From Gammaproteobacteria bacterium (GTDB lineage Bacteria; Pseudomonadota; Gammaproteobacteria; HK1), in contig WLWT01000001.1 of the NCBI GenBank assembly GCA_012103455.1, positions 3,479,288 through 3,543,287 on the forward strand: 64,000 bases of DNA. The letters are read 5' to 3'. The first letter of the stretch is position 1. Each line of letters begins with the position of its first letter. Shown here piece by piece: positions 9,010-17,890 of the stretch. The position numbers and the translations under genes were made by a program. The notes beneath the pieces were generated by a model. The model ran no database searches. It saw nothing but the letters and a program-made list of their open reading frames with translations, and was not told the origin of the DNA.

Positions 9010-10318
9010 ACGACTCAACTCGATTCCGTTCGCGTACATCGGGCTTCGATTGTGTATTCCGGCCAAGCCGAACACTTTGGCGAGCGCGTCATCACGGTCC
9101 TGTTCTCGCCATCAAGCCGGGATATGGATGATGCTTGTAAGTGATCGGCTCGGAGCGTGTTAGCCTTGGTCGTCCTCATCGCGCACTGGCCCTCACGGCC
9201 GGCCTGGCGGACCAGTGCCGCAGGCCGCCCTCCAGGACTGGCCCGCGCCGTCGCTCCGGTGACAAGCCAGTGGTGGTGCTGAGCCATCCACTGATGGGTA
9301 CTCAGGGCGTGGATGAGAGAGTTATCCAAGGCGCGCTTACGGCGATAGCCGATGTCTTCGACACAGGCGTCGTGGCACCGCATAGCGCGCCGTAGCCGGG
9401 TGCTGCTCGGCGGTTGTCGCGATCGGTTGTGGCGGTCCCCGGTCGCCGCGCGGTCAACGAGCAGCCCCAGGCGCTTCTCGAAGAACAGCGCAGCCCTCCG
9501 GGGGGCGTTCATCTGCCCGGCCAAGGCGGTGGCCATAGCGGTCAACTCAAGGGCCTGAAGTGTCTCTAGGGCAGGACGGTTCAACAGAGTCAATCGCTCT
9601 GCGTTTGCGCGTGTGTGGGGTGAGGGGTGGGATTGGCGCATCCCTCCATCGACGCCCTTGACCCAGCGCCGGTAGTGCTCGCAGAAGTGCCCATATGGCA
9701 AGCCGCCGGGGGCTCGCTCTTGTACGCCTGCCACAGCAGCGGGAGCCTCACGCTTTTGCCTTTGAGTGCGCGGTGAACGCCCAGGCAGGGGCCTAGAGGT
9801 GGTGTCCCGGTGGCGGGCCACGCAGGAGAACGGGCGCGCCTGCACGCCGCGCTCGCCCATCCCCTCGGGCAGTGGCTCACTGAGCTGGGCCACCTGAGCG
9901 CGGCGGATGGAATCGCCTATGGTTGAAGGCGAAGCATCGATAGCCTGGGCGCTGGCACGGATGTTCATGGGTGCGGCGATGTACAGCCGCACAAGCAACA
10001 GAATTTCATGCCTGGATAACTGCGTGAAAGCCTGGGTGGATGCCCGCTCCCCAAAAGGGGGCGATGGTCCCGTGGTCAATGGGTTATCCCGCCTTGAGTG
10101 CTAGAGCCGGGACGAGGAACTGCGTTCTGATGCCGCTGGCAGGCCGAAATTGCTCGGCTTGTCACCGCAATGAGCGTTCGGCTTCGCTCCGCAATGGTGC
10201 TCGGCTTGGGCCGGAATCGGTGATCGGCTTGGGCCGGAATACACACCAAGGGGCATGATTCTGCGTGACGAGGATCACGTCACCCTTCTTGTTTTCTAGA
10301 GCGGGTGGTGAAATTCGG
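9010..10318 (-). mobile_element. IS21-like element remnant (fused istA/istB fragments)
   Basis: A minus-strand frame (10079 down to 9015) joins parts of both IS21 genes. IstA begins with the helix-turn-helix region (SRHEILLLVRLY, RASAQAIDASPSTIGDSI) and continues as GHFCEHYRRWVKG near 9680. It then jumps to the start of the ATPase IstB (LNRPALETLQALELTAMA, FFEKRLGLLVDR, CVEDIGYRRKRALDNSLI). The istA catalytic domain is deleted, and the IstB ATP-binding loop is degraded (TGATARASPG where TGxTGxGKT is expected). The right end matches 5174-5188. A duplicated 23-bp unit lies at 10196-10241. It cannot transpose by itself. Confidence 0.75.
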
Positions 10319-10429
10319 AAATACCTCACTAGGTGGTGAAGTTTCCTTAAGAAAGCTCAAATACGCACCTGTACGCAAGAGTTCGTTGCTACAACTGCCG
10401 CCGGTCACAAATGTTATGTTATACACACG

Positions 10430-11971
10430 ATGATTTCTCAGTTATGGAGCCGAGCAGTGTTCAGACATTGGATAGCCCTCATGGTGGTGGCCTTAGTTGC
10501 GCAGGACGTATTCGCTGATAGCCGAACCGACATCAAGATTGCAGCGCCCTGGGAAGTTTCGGGGCCGGATCCGGCAACCAACGGTTACATTTTCCTGCGC
10601 ATGGGGGTGATGGAGACCCTGGTTGATGCTGATTCATCTGGCGCTCTAGTAGCGGCGCTGGCTAGCGCCTGGAGCACATCCGAGGATGGACTAATTTGGC
10701 ACTTTTCGTTGCAGAAGGCGAAGTTCCACGATGGCACATCACTCGATGCCGAAGCGGCGGCCGCCGCGCTGAGTCGCGCCAGATCGAAACCGGGGCCATT
10801 GGCGAAGGCGCCTATTGCCGCTATCGGTGTCGAGGGCGAGCGGCTGCGCATCACACTAACGAGCCCGTTTGCCGCGCTGCCATCGGTCCTTGCGCACTCT
10901 TCGACCGGGATACTTGCACCGGCCTCGTTCGATGCAACAGGCAAGGCGATTGCGGCCATCGGCACTGGGCCCTTCAAGGTACGAGAACTGGCGCCTCCCC
11001 AGACCCTGCACACGGTCCGATTCGCTGAATATTGGGGTACGCCTGCAAGGCTATCGAGTGCAAACTATCTTGCCACCAAGCGTGCAGAGACTCGCGCCCT
11101 GATGGCGGAAAGCGGCGATGCCGATCTCGTGTTCACGCTTGATCCGTCCGGCTATCAACGACTCAGCCAACTCGACAATGTAACTGGCGTTGCAGTCGCC
11201 ATCCCTAGGGTTATGGTCATCAAGACGAACGCTGGACACGATGCGCTAAAGACCCCCAAAGCCCGGCTCGCGCTGAGTCTTGCGATTGACCGCGTTGGCA
11301 TCGCGGCGGGGATCACGCGTTTTCCGGAATCGGCAGCGACTCAGTTATTCCCTCCCGCGTTAGGCGAGTGGCATGACCAGAGCCTCGCGCCACTGGGTTA
11401 CGACCCGGCGACGGCAAAACGATTGTTAAAAGAACTGGGGTGGAGGCCCGGTGCAGACGGAATTCTGACTCGGAACGGCGCGCGCTTCTCGTTGACGCTA
11501 CGAACTTTTCCGGATCGTCCGGAGCAGCCGCTGGTCGCCGCTGCGCTGCAAGACCAGTGGCGAGCAATCGGTGTGGAGTTGAAGGTTAGCGTCGCGAACT
11601 ATTCGGAGATTCCGGCAGGCCATCAGGATGGCTCGTTGGAACTTGCCCTGTTTGCTCGTAACTACGGACTGACGCCAGATCCGATCGGCACGGTTCAAGC
11701 GGACTACAGTTCCGGCGGCGGTGATTGGGGTGCCATGAACTGGAACGCTCCGGCGATCTCAGCGGCACTGGCAAAGATCGCCGCGACGGCGGACAAGTCT
11801 GTGCGTCAACCGCTCATAAAGCAGGTGGCCGAAACCCTTCAGGCTGAGCTGCCGTTGATTCCCGTAGTGTGGTATCAGCACACTGCCTCGGCGGCTCGAG
11901 GCCTTAAAGGGGTTGTTATCGACCCGCTTGAGCGCAGTTACGGTCTGCACAAGGTGTCTTGGTCCCACTAG
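10430..11971 (+). CDS. ABC transporter substrate-binding protein, family 5 (peptide/nickel type)
   Basis: Periplasmic binding protein of 513 residues with an N-terminal signal peptide (hydrophobic stretch ~14-28 ending VFADS). The SBP family 5 signatures are present: GYIFLRMGVMETLV near the N-terminus, WHFSLQKAKFHDGTSLDAE (~82-100), the GTGPFKV hinge (~181) and a C-terminal LIPVVWYQH. The family captures oligopeptides, nickel chelates or opine-metallophore complexes; ligand not assignable. It is the first gene of a four-gene operon. Its stop (11969-11971) directly abuts the GTG start of the first permease. A possible -10 box (tatgttata) lies near 10412. Confidence 0.88.
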   Translation: MISQLWSRAVFRHWIALMVVALVAQDVFADSRTDIKIAAPWEVSGPDPATNGYIFLRMGVMETLVDADSSGALVAALASAWSTSEDGLIWHFSLQKAKFHDGTSLDAEAAAAALSRARSKPGPLAKAPIAAIGVEGERLRITLTSPFAALPSVLAHSSTGILAPASFDATGKAIAAIGTGPFKVRELAPPQTLHTVRFAEYWGTPARLSSANYLATKRAETRALMAESGDADLVFTLDPSGYQRLSQLDNVTGVAVAIPRVMVIKTNAGHDALKTPKARLALSLAIDRVGIAAGITRFPESAATQLFPPALGEWHDQSLAPLGYDPATAKRLLKELGWRPGADGILTRNGARFSLTLRTFPDRPEQPLVAAALQDQWRAIGVELKVSVANYSEIPAGHQDGSLELALFARNYGLTPDPIGTVQADYSSGGGDWGAMNWNAPAISAALAKIAATADKSVRQPLIKQVAETLQAELPLIPVVWYQHTASAARGLKGVVIDPLERSYGLHKVSWSH

Positions 11972-12919
11972 GTGCGGAACCTTACCCAGTTGCTCGCAGC
12001 TCGATGCGTCCAGGCGGTCCTCGTCGCTTTAGTCATTGGGGCCGTGAGCTTCGCAATGATGCAGTCACTGCCAGGCGACGCTGCTTTTCGCATTGCCGCG
12101 GGCCGTTACGGCTACGACATCATGGATGCTACGGCAGCGGCTTCTGTTCGCGCAGAGTTGGGTTTGGACCGCTCACTACCGCTACAGTTCTGGAGTTGGA
12201 TGACGCAACTCGCAAACGGCGATCTGGGCCGCTCCTTGGTAACCGGCAATCCCGTATGGGAGGAGTTGGCGCCCCAACTGGCCGCTTCGATGGCGCTAGC
12301 AGGTGTGGCGATCATTTTTTCGCTCGTTATTGCGGTGCCTATAGGAACGGTGGCGGGTCTATGGCCGGGCGGGATATTCGACCAGGCCACATTGCTGCTC
12401 TCGGCGGGCCTGCGTTCGGTACCTGCATTCGCCCTGGGCGTCGTACTCATGTTGGCTTTAGCCGTTGAGGCGAGGGTACTGCCTGTCGCAGGGTACGGTG
12501 AAGCGCGACACTTCGTGCTTCCGTCGCTGGCGCTTGGTTTAAGTCTTGCGTCGGTTTCCAACCGGGTCATTCGTGACGCCGTGGTCGCGTGCTCAGGGAG
12601 TGCGTGGTACGCGTTCGCACGTACCAAGGGGCTTAGCCGCCCGGACGTACTCGTGCGCCATGTGGCTCGCAACGCGGCAGTCCCAACGCTCGCCTATGTC
12701 GGCGTGCAACTGGCCCTACTGATCGAGGGTGTAGTGATCATCGAATCAGTATTCGCATGGCCGGGTATCGGCCATGCACTGGTGCATGCCATCTTCGAAC
12801 GCGACCTGCCGATGGTCCAAGGTACAGCTCTTGTGCTCGGGCTGACGTTCGTCATCTTGAGCTTCACGGTTGACCTTGCTTGCCGAGCCCTGGATCCGCG
12901 CGGGAGCCCTGCTGCTTGA
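11972..12919 (+). CDS. ABC transporter permease (DppB/NikB type)
   Basis: Inner-membrane permease of 315 residues with about six helices. The start is GTG at 11972, the first base after the stop of the binding-protein gene. The cytoplasmic EAA loop is recognisable around YAFARTKGLSRPDVLVRHVARNA (~210-232), and the last cytoplasmic segment has the typical VESVFAWPGIGHALV-like pattern (IIESVFAWPGIG). It forms the transmembrane pore with the following permease. The stop codon overlaps the next ATG in an ATGA arrangement at 12917-12921, so translation is coupled. Confidence 0.88.
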   Translation: MRNLTQLLAARCVQAVLVALVIGAVSFAMMQSLPGDAAFRIAAGRYGYDIMDATAAASVRAELGLDRSLPLQFWSWMTQLANGDLGRSLVTGNPVWEELAPQLAASMALAGVAIIFSLVIAVPIGTVAGLWPGGIFDQATLLLSAGLRSVPAFALGVVLMLALAVEARVLPVAGYGEARHFVLPSLALGLSLASVSNRVIRDAVVACSGSAWYAFARTKGLSRPDVLVRHVARNAAVPTLAYVGVQLALLIEGVVIIESVFAWPGIGHALVHAIFERDLPMVQGTALVLGLTFVILSFTVDLACRALDPRGSPAA

Positions 12920-13704
12920 TGCCCCTTGCGCGAGGCATCGGGGTAACGCTGTTGCTGATTCTAGGGCTTGCCGCCCTTGCGGGACCGGAGAGTTTTGCGC
13001 TCGACCCGGCAAAACAATCGTTACGGGAAACGCTGCAACCGCCCAGTGCAAAACACGTTTTTGGCACTGACCACCTCGGTCGAGATATGGCGGCGCGTAT
13101 GCTGGCGGCAACGCGCTTGTCTTTGTCATTGGCGTTTTTGGCCGTCATCTCCGCTGCTATCCCCGGAGTTGCCCTCGGCATCCTCGCAGCCTGGCGTGGT
13201 GGCTTGAGCGAGCGGCTCGCGGGCGCGCTGGCGGACGCGATCCTCGCGCTGCCGGGGCTCCTGCTCGTGCTTATGCTGGCAGCCATCGCACCTGGCAGTT
13301 GGTGGGCGTTGTATGTCGGTATCGCGTTAACGTTGTGGGTCGAGTACTTCCGGTTCACTAGGCAACGCGCTCGCATCCTGCTTGCTAGTCCGGCTATCGA
13401 GGCTTCGCGGCTGTTGGGGTTTGGCCCCAGTCATATTCTGCGCCGGCATGTGCTTCCGGAATTGCTGCCGGGCATCGTCACGTTAGCGGCTTTTGGGATC
13501 GCAACCAGTGTTACAGCAATGGCGGCGCTCGGCTTTGTCAGCGTTGGCCTGCGGCCACCGACCGCGGAATGGGGTGTCATGATGACGCAGCTCTTGCCCT
13601 ATTGGCGCGAGGCACCATGGCTCATCGCTCAACCGATCACATGCTTGGTCGTCACCGTCCTCGCTGTGTATCTGGCCACTGGTCTCACGACCCGGCCGAC
13701 GTGA
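12919..13704 (+). CDS. ABC transporter permease (DppC/NikC type)
   Basis: Second inner-membrane permease, 261 residues. The ATG at 12919 is chosen because it overlaps the upstream stop and leaves a natural N-terminus (MPLARGIGVTLLLILGL). The DppC/NikC signature FGTDHLGRDMAARMLAATRLSL is near residues 48-69 and the EAA loop near EASRLLGFGPSHILRRHVLPE (~158-178). Slightly shorter than many relatives because the first cytoplasmic tail is minimal. The product pairs with the upstream permease; the ATPase gene follows after 4 bases. Confidence 0.87.
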   Translation: MPLARGIGVTLLLILGLAALAGPESFALDPAKQSLRETLQPPSAKHVFGTDHLGRDMAARMLAATRLSLSLAFLAVISAAIPGVALGILAAWRGGLSERLAGALADAILALPGLLLVLMLAAIAPGSWWALYVGIALTLWVEYFRFTRQRARILLASPAIEASRLLGFGPSHILRRHVLPELLPGIVTLAAFGIATSVTAMAALGFVSVGLRPPTAEWGVMMTQLLPYWREAPWLIAQPITCLVVTVLAVYLATGLTTRPT

Positions 13705-13708
13705 AGCC

Positions 13709-15112
13709 ATGTTAGAAGTCGAAAGTCTGGAAGTTCATTCCGGCGAGCTTCAGCTTCTGGGGCCAATTACATTTAGGGTGTGCGAGGGGCGCCCCCTGGT
13801 CATCATGGGCGAAACCGGTGCAGGCAAGAGTCTCATCGCCCAGTCCATCATGGGCGCATTACCCTCACCGCTCGAAACTCGTGGGGAAATCTCCCTGAAT
13901 GGACAGCGGGTGGACCCGCTGCCGCCTAGTGCCCGACAAGCACTCTGGGGCCACACCATCTCGATACTGCCCCAAGAGCCGTGGCGCGCGCTCGCCCCAA
14001 TCATGCCGGCGTTCGGGCAGGTGAAAGAAACCTACAGCCGGGTTGCGGGACTCGCAAGGCATGAGGCGCACAAGGCAACGGATGGCGTCTACGGACTACT
14101 TGGTTTGCGTGGTTCCGAGAAACAAAGGACCGACCAGCTTTCCGGTGGCATGGGTCAACGAGTGGCTTTTGCCGCGGCCACTGCCGGTGGGGCCCGCGTC
14201 CTTCTTGCGGACGAACCGACTAAAGGTCTAGACCGCGCAAGAGCGCAGACGACGCTCCAACGGCTCCTCGACATCCCCCTCGCCGGTGGAACGCTCGTTG
14301 TAGTGACACATGATGTTTCGGTTGCAAAGACTATCGGTGGCGACCTTTTGATCCTGAAAGATGGCCACGTCGTCGAACGCGGTGCGACCGAGGCTGTATT
14401 GGCTAATCCCGCACATGAGTACACGCGGTCCCTGCTCGCCGCCGATCCTGGCCGATGGCACCGCCCTCAATTTGACGGGCGGCCAACGGCCACACCGGTG
14501 CTCGAAGCCGCAAACGTCACGGTGGGCCGAGGCGCTAGTGTCCTCATCAAGGGATTTAGCCTGACCCTGTGTGGTGGCGACCGTGTAGCTGTCACCGGCC
14601 CAAGCGGCTGCGGCAAAACCTCTCTACTAGACACGCTGGCAGGCCTTATTCCTCCGCTCGACGGCGTCGTGCGCCGGGGCGCTGATGTAGGGAAGACGGG
14701 GATTCAAAAGATCTATCAGACGCCGGCTGCGGCTTTTCCGCCACAAGTGTCGATAGTTGCCAACCTCCTAGATGTGGCCAGGCTACACGGCATATCATGG
14801 GAGAGCATTGCAAGCCTCCTGGCTCGGATGAGCGTTGACCTGGAGCTACTGGAGCGGCGGCCAGACGCGGTGTCCGGCGGCGAGTTGCAACGCATTTCCA
14901 TAGCCCGAGCACTAGCCGTGCGACCCGACCTATTGCTCGCTGATGAGCCCACCTCCCGACTTGACCCCATCACCCAGAAAGAAACCTTGGATCTGCTTGC
15001 AACTGTGGCGGCGCAGACTAACGTCGCCGTCGTGCTCGTGACCCACGATGAAGCACTTGCTTATGCTTGGGCTCACAAAACGACGGCTGTTGGCGGGGAA
15101 CAGGCGGCCTAA
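13709..15112 (+). CDS. Double ABC ATPase (DppD-DppF type fusion)
   Basis: Peripheral membrane ATPase of 467 residues with two complete nucleotide-binding domains, replacing the separate DppD/DppF subunits. Domain 1 (~1-240) has Walker A GETGAGKS (~34), signature LSGGMGQR (~146) and Walker B VLLADEPTKG (~165). Domain 2 (~255-467) has GPSGCGKT (~300), signature VSGGELQRISIARA (~390) and LLLADEPTS (~411). Both switch histidines (VTHD) are present, so both sites look able to hydrolyse ATP. It energises the upstream binding protein and permeases. Last gene of the operon. Confidence 0.88.
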   Translation: MLEVESLEVHSGELQLLGPITFRVCEGRPLVIMGETGAGKSLIAQSIMGALPSPLETRGEISLNGQRVDPLPPSARQALWGHTISILPQEPWRALAPIMPAFGQVKETYSRVAGLARHEAHKATDGVYGLLGLRGSEKQRTDQLSGGMGQRVAFAAATAGGARVLLADEPTKGLDRARAQTTLQRLLDIPLAGGTLVVVTHDVSVAKTIGGDLLILKDGHVVERGATEAVLANPAHEYTRSLLAADPGRWHRPQFDGRPTATPVLEAANVTVGRGASVLIKGFSLTLCGGDRVAVTGPSGCGKTSLLDTLAGLIPPLDGVVRRGADVGKTGIQKIYQTPAAAFPPQVSIVANLLDVARLHGISWESIASLLARMSVDLELLERRPDAVSGGELQRISIARALAVRPDLLLADEPTSRLDPITQKETLDLLATVAAQTNVAVVLVTHDEALAYAWAHKTTAVGGEQAA

Positions 15113-15279
15113 GCAGGGGGATGATGCAGCCGAAGACAAGCACCGGAAATAGTAAGCGTTGCAGAAAACATGCCTGCAAGTGATTGATTGTCTTGTTGTG
15201 TAATGCTCGTCCAGCGGGCATCATACGGCGGGCGTAACTCATTGAAATACAGGCAAAAACAATCCCGCCACGACGGTCA

Positions 15280-15324
15280 TTCGTAATCAGCGGGCCGGTG
15301 GTTCAAGTCCACTCACCGGCGCCA
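15280..15324 (+). pseudogene. 3' fragment of tRNA-Thr(CGT), probable attachment-site scar
   Basis: From the anticodon loop (TTCGTAA, 15280-15286, anticodon CGT) to the 3' end this fits a tRNA. It has the 3' anticodon strand TCAGC, a 5-base variable loop, a T arm GGTGG-TTCAAGT-CCACT (15297-15313), the acceptor strand CACCGGC, discriminator G and CCA (15322-15324). Upstream of the loop the homology stops: the 5' anticodon strand no longer pairs well, and no D arm or 5' acceptor strand (GCCGGTG expected) is present. Tyrosine integrases often use exactly this anticodon-to-CCA segment as the att core. Confidence 0.6.
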
Positions 15325-15335
15325 CGTTTTCCATT

Positions 15336-15365
15336 GTCTTGTATACGGGCGTCTTGTATACGGGC
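15336..15365 (+). repeat. 15-bp tandem duplication
   Basis: The unit gtcttgtatacgggc occurs twice perfectly (15336-15350, 15351-15365), followed by a partial third copy (gtcttg). It lies just after the tRNA-Thr fragment. Confidence 0.85.
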
Positions 15366-15409
15366 GTCTTGCCGCATCTTGCACCGCCCCGCAGTGGCGC
15401 CCATATCGC

Positions 15410-15900
15410 TTCATTGAACGTGGCCGCCTGAGCGGGCGCACTGCTGATGTGATAGCGGATTTCACTGCTGAGTTGTCCACCTACTTATTCGCTCGGCCCT
15501 TGACCTGCACCAATGTGCGTAGATGCTTCCATTGGCGATGCTGTTGCTCAAGCCATGACGGCGTGTGTATCACCCTCACACAGCGCCGCTCAATGCGCCC
15601 ATGGTCCTTATCGACTTGTTCGTCTTCGCGCCACTGCACATCCGGCGTATTGGCAAACCACTCGATATCGCTCTAACCATCGCAACCGGCAGTCACGCCA
15701 CACAGGGTGGCGAAAATAATTTCATTCACGCTGTGGCGCTTGGTTCGCTCCACTGTTGGGGCCTCAAGCGCGTCAAAGACATCTAGGAAGGATTGCAGTT
15801 CCAATGCCCGGGGCATTCGCTTAAAGCTCTTTATTCCTGCAATATGGGTGGATAGTATGACCTAACTCTTTGTTGTACAAATACTTTTAGAGGTCCCCTT
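15410..15900 (-). pseudogene. ISAs1 family element remnant with internal deletion
   Basis: On the minus strand from about 15830: LQSFLDVFDALEAPTVER, HSVNEIIFATLCGV (N-terminal ISAs1 domain), an in-frame stop, then WFANTPDVQWR. The frame then jumps directly to the C-terminal region EDEQVDKDHGRIERRCVRVI and QQHRQWKHLRTLVQVKGRA. The middle, including catalytic Asp residues, is deleted and the end is frameshifted. The outer end at 15883-15900 (acttttagaggtcccctt) resembles the terminal inverted repeat of the MITE at 16645-16788. This suggests that an ISAs1-type transposase mobilised the MITE (inference). Confidence 0.65.
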
Positions 15901-15926
15901 TAGATAAGGAGGCCCTGGCGCAACAG

Positions 15927-16634
15927 CTACGCCATGGCCGTGAACACCTTATATCCGTTAGCTCTGAGTTCACACGCCGGACAAGCCCCGCAGCCGTAAC
16001 CCCATGCGTGTAAGTTCTCCCGATCCCCTACGTAGCAGGTGTGGGTTTTGTGTTTGATAAGCTCCACCAAAGCATTGCCACCTAAGTCGCGAGCCAGTGT
16101 CCAGGTCTCGGCTTTGTCGATCCACATGAGCGGCGTCTCCACCACTAAGCGGCTTTCCATCCCTAAGTTGAGTGTTGCCTGTAGAGCCTTCAGCGTGTCA
16201 TCGCGGCAATCCGGATACCCGGAGTAATCCGTTTCACACATACCGCCCACCAGGCGCTTTAACCCGCGCCGGTACGCGAGCGCCGCGGCCGCGGTGAAGA
16301 ACAGCAGATTGCGCCCGGGCACGAAGGTGTTAGGTAATGCATTGTTTTGCATCTCTATTTGAATCGCCTCGGTCATAGCGCTCTGGCCCAGCGCACGGAT
16401 GAAGCGCAGATCCAATACGTGATCCGGGCCTAGGCGCTGCGCCCAGTCGGCAAAGCCGCTGGCCAAGGACTGGCGTACGGCCGCACGGCAGTCCAACTCG
16501 ACGCTGTGACGCTGGCCGTAGTCAAAACCAACCGTCTCCACCCGACTGAACCGGGCCAAGGCCCATGCGAGACAGGTGGTCGAATCCTGCCCGCCGGAGA
16601 ACAAAACCAAGGCCGAGTCTTCGTTCATCAACAC
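15927..16634 (-). CDS. queC: 7-cyano-7-deazaguanine synthase QueC
   Basis: Converts 7-carboxy-7-deazaguanine plus ammonia and ATP to preQ0, a step of queuosine biosynthesis for tRNA wobble modification. Length 235 residues, normal for QueC. The PP-loop SGGQDSTT is at ~14-21; the C-terminal zinc site is formed by the cysteine cluster around HTCYVG and [12 protein letters not shown] (~195-225); the substrate region VPGRNLLFF (~110) is also present. No other queuosine gene lies nearby. It is flanked by an ISAs1 remnant downstream and a MITE whose edge lies only ~10 bases upstream of the start codon, so its native promoter may have been displaced. Confidence 0.93.
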   Translation of the reverse strand: MLMNEDSALVLFSGGQDSTTCLAWALARFSRVETVGFDYGQRHSVELDCRAAVRQSLASGFADWAQRLGPDHVLDLRFIRALGQSAMTEAIQIEMQNNALPNTFVPGRNLLFFTAAAALAYRRGLKRLVGGMCETDYSGYPDCRDDTLKALQATLNLGMESRLVVETPLMWIDKAETWTLARDLGGNALVELIKHKTHTCYVGDRENLHAWGYGCGACPACELRANGYKVFTAMA

Positions 16635-16644
16635 AACTTCCTAA

Positions 16645-16788
16645 AGAGGACCTCTAAAAACCGTAGCGAGCGGCGTCAGGGCAAGGCGCACGGCGCGCAG
16701 GGACCGCAATGTATGGGTAATACCTGAGGATTGCGAGCACCGCGCAACGCAGCCATAGCGTCGCGCGGTAGGTTTTTAGAGGTCCCCT
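16645..16788. mobile_element. MITE, 144 bp with 18-bp terminal inverted repeats
   Basis: Left terminus agaggacctctaaaaacc (16645-16662) and right terminus ggtttttagaggtcccct (16771-16788) are inverted repeats matching at 17 of 18 positions. The interior has no coding capacity. A second, truncated copy of the left ~89 bp is at 52042-52130 and shares the internal block gaccgcaatgtatgggtaatacctgaggatt with changes. A solo terminus-like sequence is at 15883-15900. No clear target duplication is visible. Confidence 0.75.
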
Positions 16789-16870
16789 AAACATGGCCCC
16801 GCTGTGAAACGAGTAACGTACAATTGCGCCTAGGTAGTATTCACACGCAACGACTCAGCGGAGACGGTCC

Positions 16871-17860
16871 ATGTTCGCCTCGCCAAAGTTCAACGAGCAG
16901 CCCGCCGCATCGCTCGCCATGCCCCCCCTCGACATCAAACCCTTGGAGGGGGCCCGGTTTGGCGCCGAGATCACCGGGCTAGATCCCAAGAACATCACCG
17001 CGGCGCAACGCGCGCTCATCCGGGACACCTACAAAAGCCGCCACGGACTCCTTTGTTTCTCCTTCGAACGTCTGCTGGAGGCCGGCGAGTTGCACGCGCT
17101 TACCGCGGTCTTCGGCGAAAACGAGTATGCCCCAGGGCTTATTGATGGTATCGGCAAGCGCGCCACCGAGGGAGAAAAAAATCTGTCCGCAGACGAGCAG
17201 CTAGCGGCACTGCGGGCGCAAGGCCGCGACCCCTACATGGCTTACATCGGCAACCTGGACCCGCACACGCTAGCGGTGAAACCGGTCGATGAGAAGTTCT
17301 TCGGCGAATGGGAGTGGCATACCGATATGTCGTATATCGAAATCCCCCCCACCTTCAGTTTGTTGCATGCCCGGGCGATCCCTGAAGAGGGGGGCGACAC
17401 CGGCTTTTGCAGCCAGGTGCTGGCGGCCCGGCAGTTACCTGAAGCGTTGCGCACGAAAGTGGCGCACCTCAAAGTCAAACACGATTCGACCTACGGCAGC
17501 AGCGGCATAGCCCGCCCTGGCATGACCGCGCCGGCCTCGCCCATGGAAGCCGTCGGTTATCCCCATCCGGTGCTGCGTTCGATCCCCGGCACGGGTGATG
17601 AAGCCATCTTTTTAGGCCGGCGCACTAACGGCTACGTGATGGGGATGGCGCTCGATGAGAGTGAAAAGCTGCTCGATGAGCTGTGGGCTCACGCCACTCA
17701 AGAGGCTTTTTGTTACCGCCACCAGTGGCGCGTGGGCCAGGTGGTGGTGTGGGACAACCGTATGCTCCTGCACATGCGCTACCCCATGGACAACAGTAAA
17801 GCGCGGCTGATGTGGCGCACCCAAACCAAGGGTGAAGCGGTCGTTCCCGCTTACAACTGA
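16871..17860 (+). CDS. TauD/TfdA family Fe(II)/2-oxoglutarate dioxygenase
   Basis: Cytoplasmic non-haem iron oxygenase of 329 residues. The iron site is visible as WHTDMSY (His150, Asp152) and the distal His301 in MLLHMRYP, with arginines near 312-316 for 2-oxoglutarate. These enzymes hydroxylate compounds such as taurine or 2,4-D; the xsc gene 4 kb downstream makes a sulfonate plausible, but the substrate is not established. The first ~18 residues are variable. It is followed after 30 bases by the aconitase X genes on the same strand, an unusual partner. A small duplication (cttacaactga twice) lies at its stop codon. Confidence 0.85.
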   Translation: MFASPKFNEQPAASLAMPPLDIKPLEGARFGAEITGLDPKNITAAQRALIRDTYKSRHGLLCFSFERLLEAGELHALTAVFGENEYAPGLIDGIGKRATEGEKNLSADEQLAALRAQGRDPYMAYIGNLDPHTLAVKPVDEKFFGEWEWHTDMSYIEIPPTFSLLHARAIPEEGGDTGFCSQVLAARQLPEALRTKVAHLKVKHDSTYGSSGIARPGMTAPASPMEAVGYPHPVLRSIPGTGDEAIFLGRRTNGYVMGMALDESEKLLDELWAHATQEAFCYRHQWRVGQVVVWDNRMLLHMRYPMDNSKARLMWRTQTKGEAVVPAYN

Positions 17861-17890
17861 TCCCCACTTACAACTGAGCGGCAATATCCG

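Noticed and set aside
15280..15324. Complete tRNA-Thr gene
   Set aside because: No D arm or 5' acceptor strand lies upstream and the anticodon stem has mismatches; only the 3' half is present.
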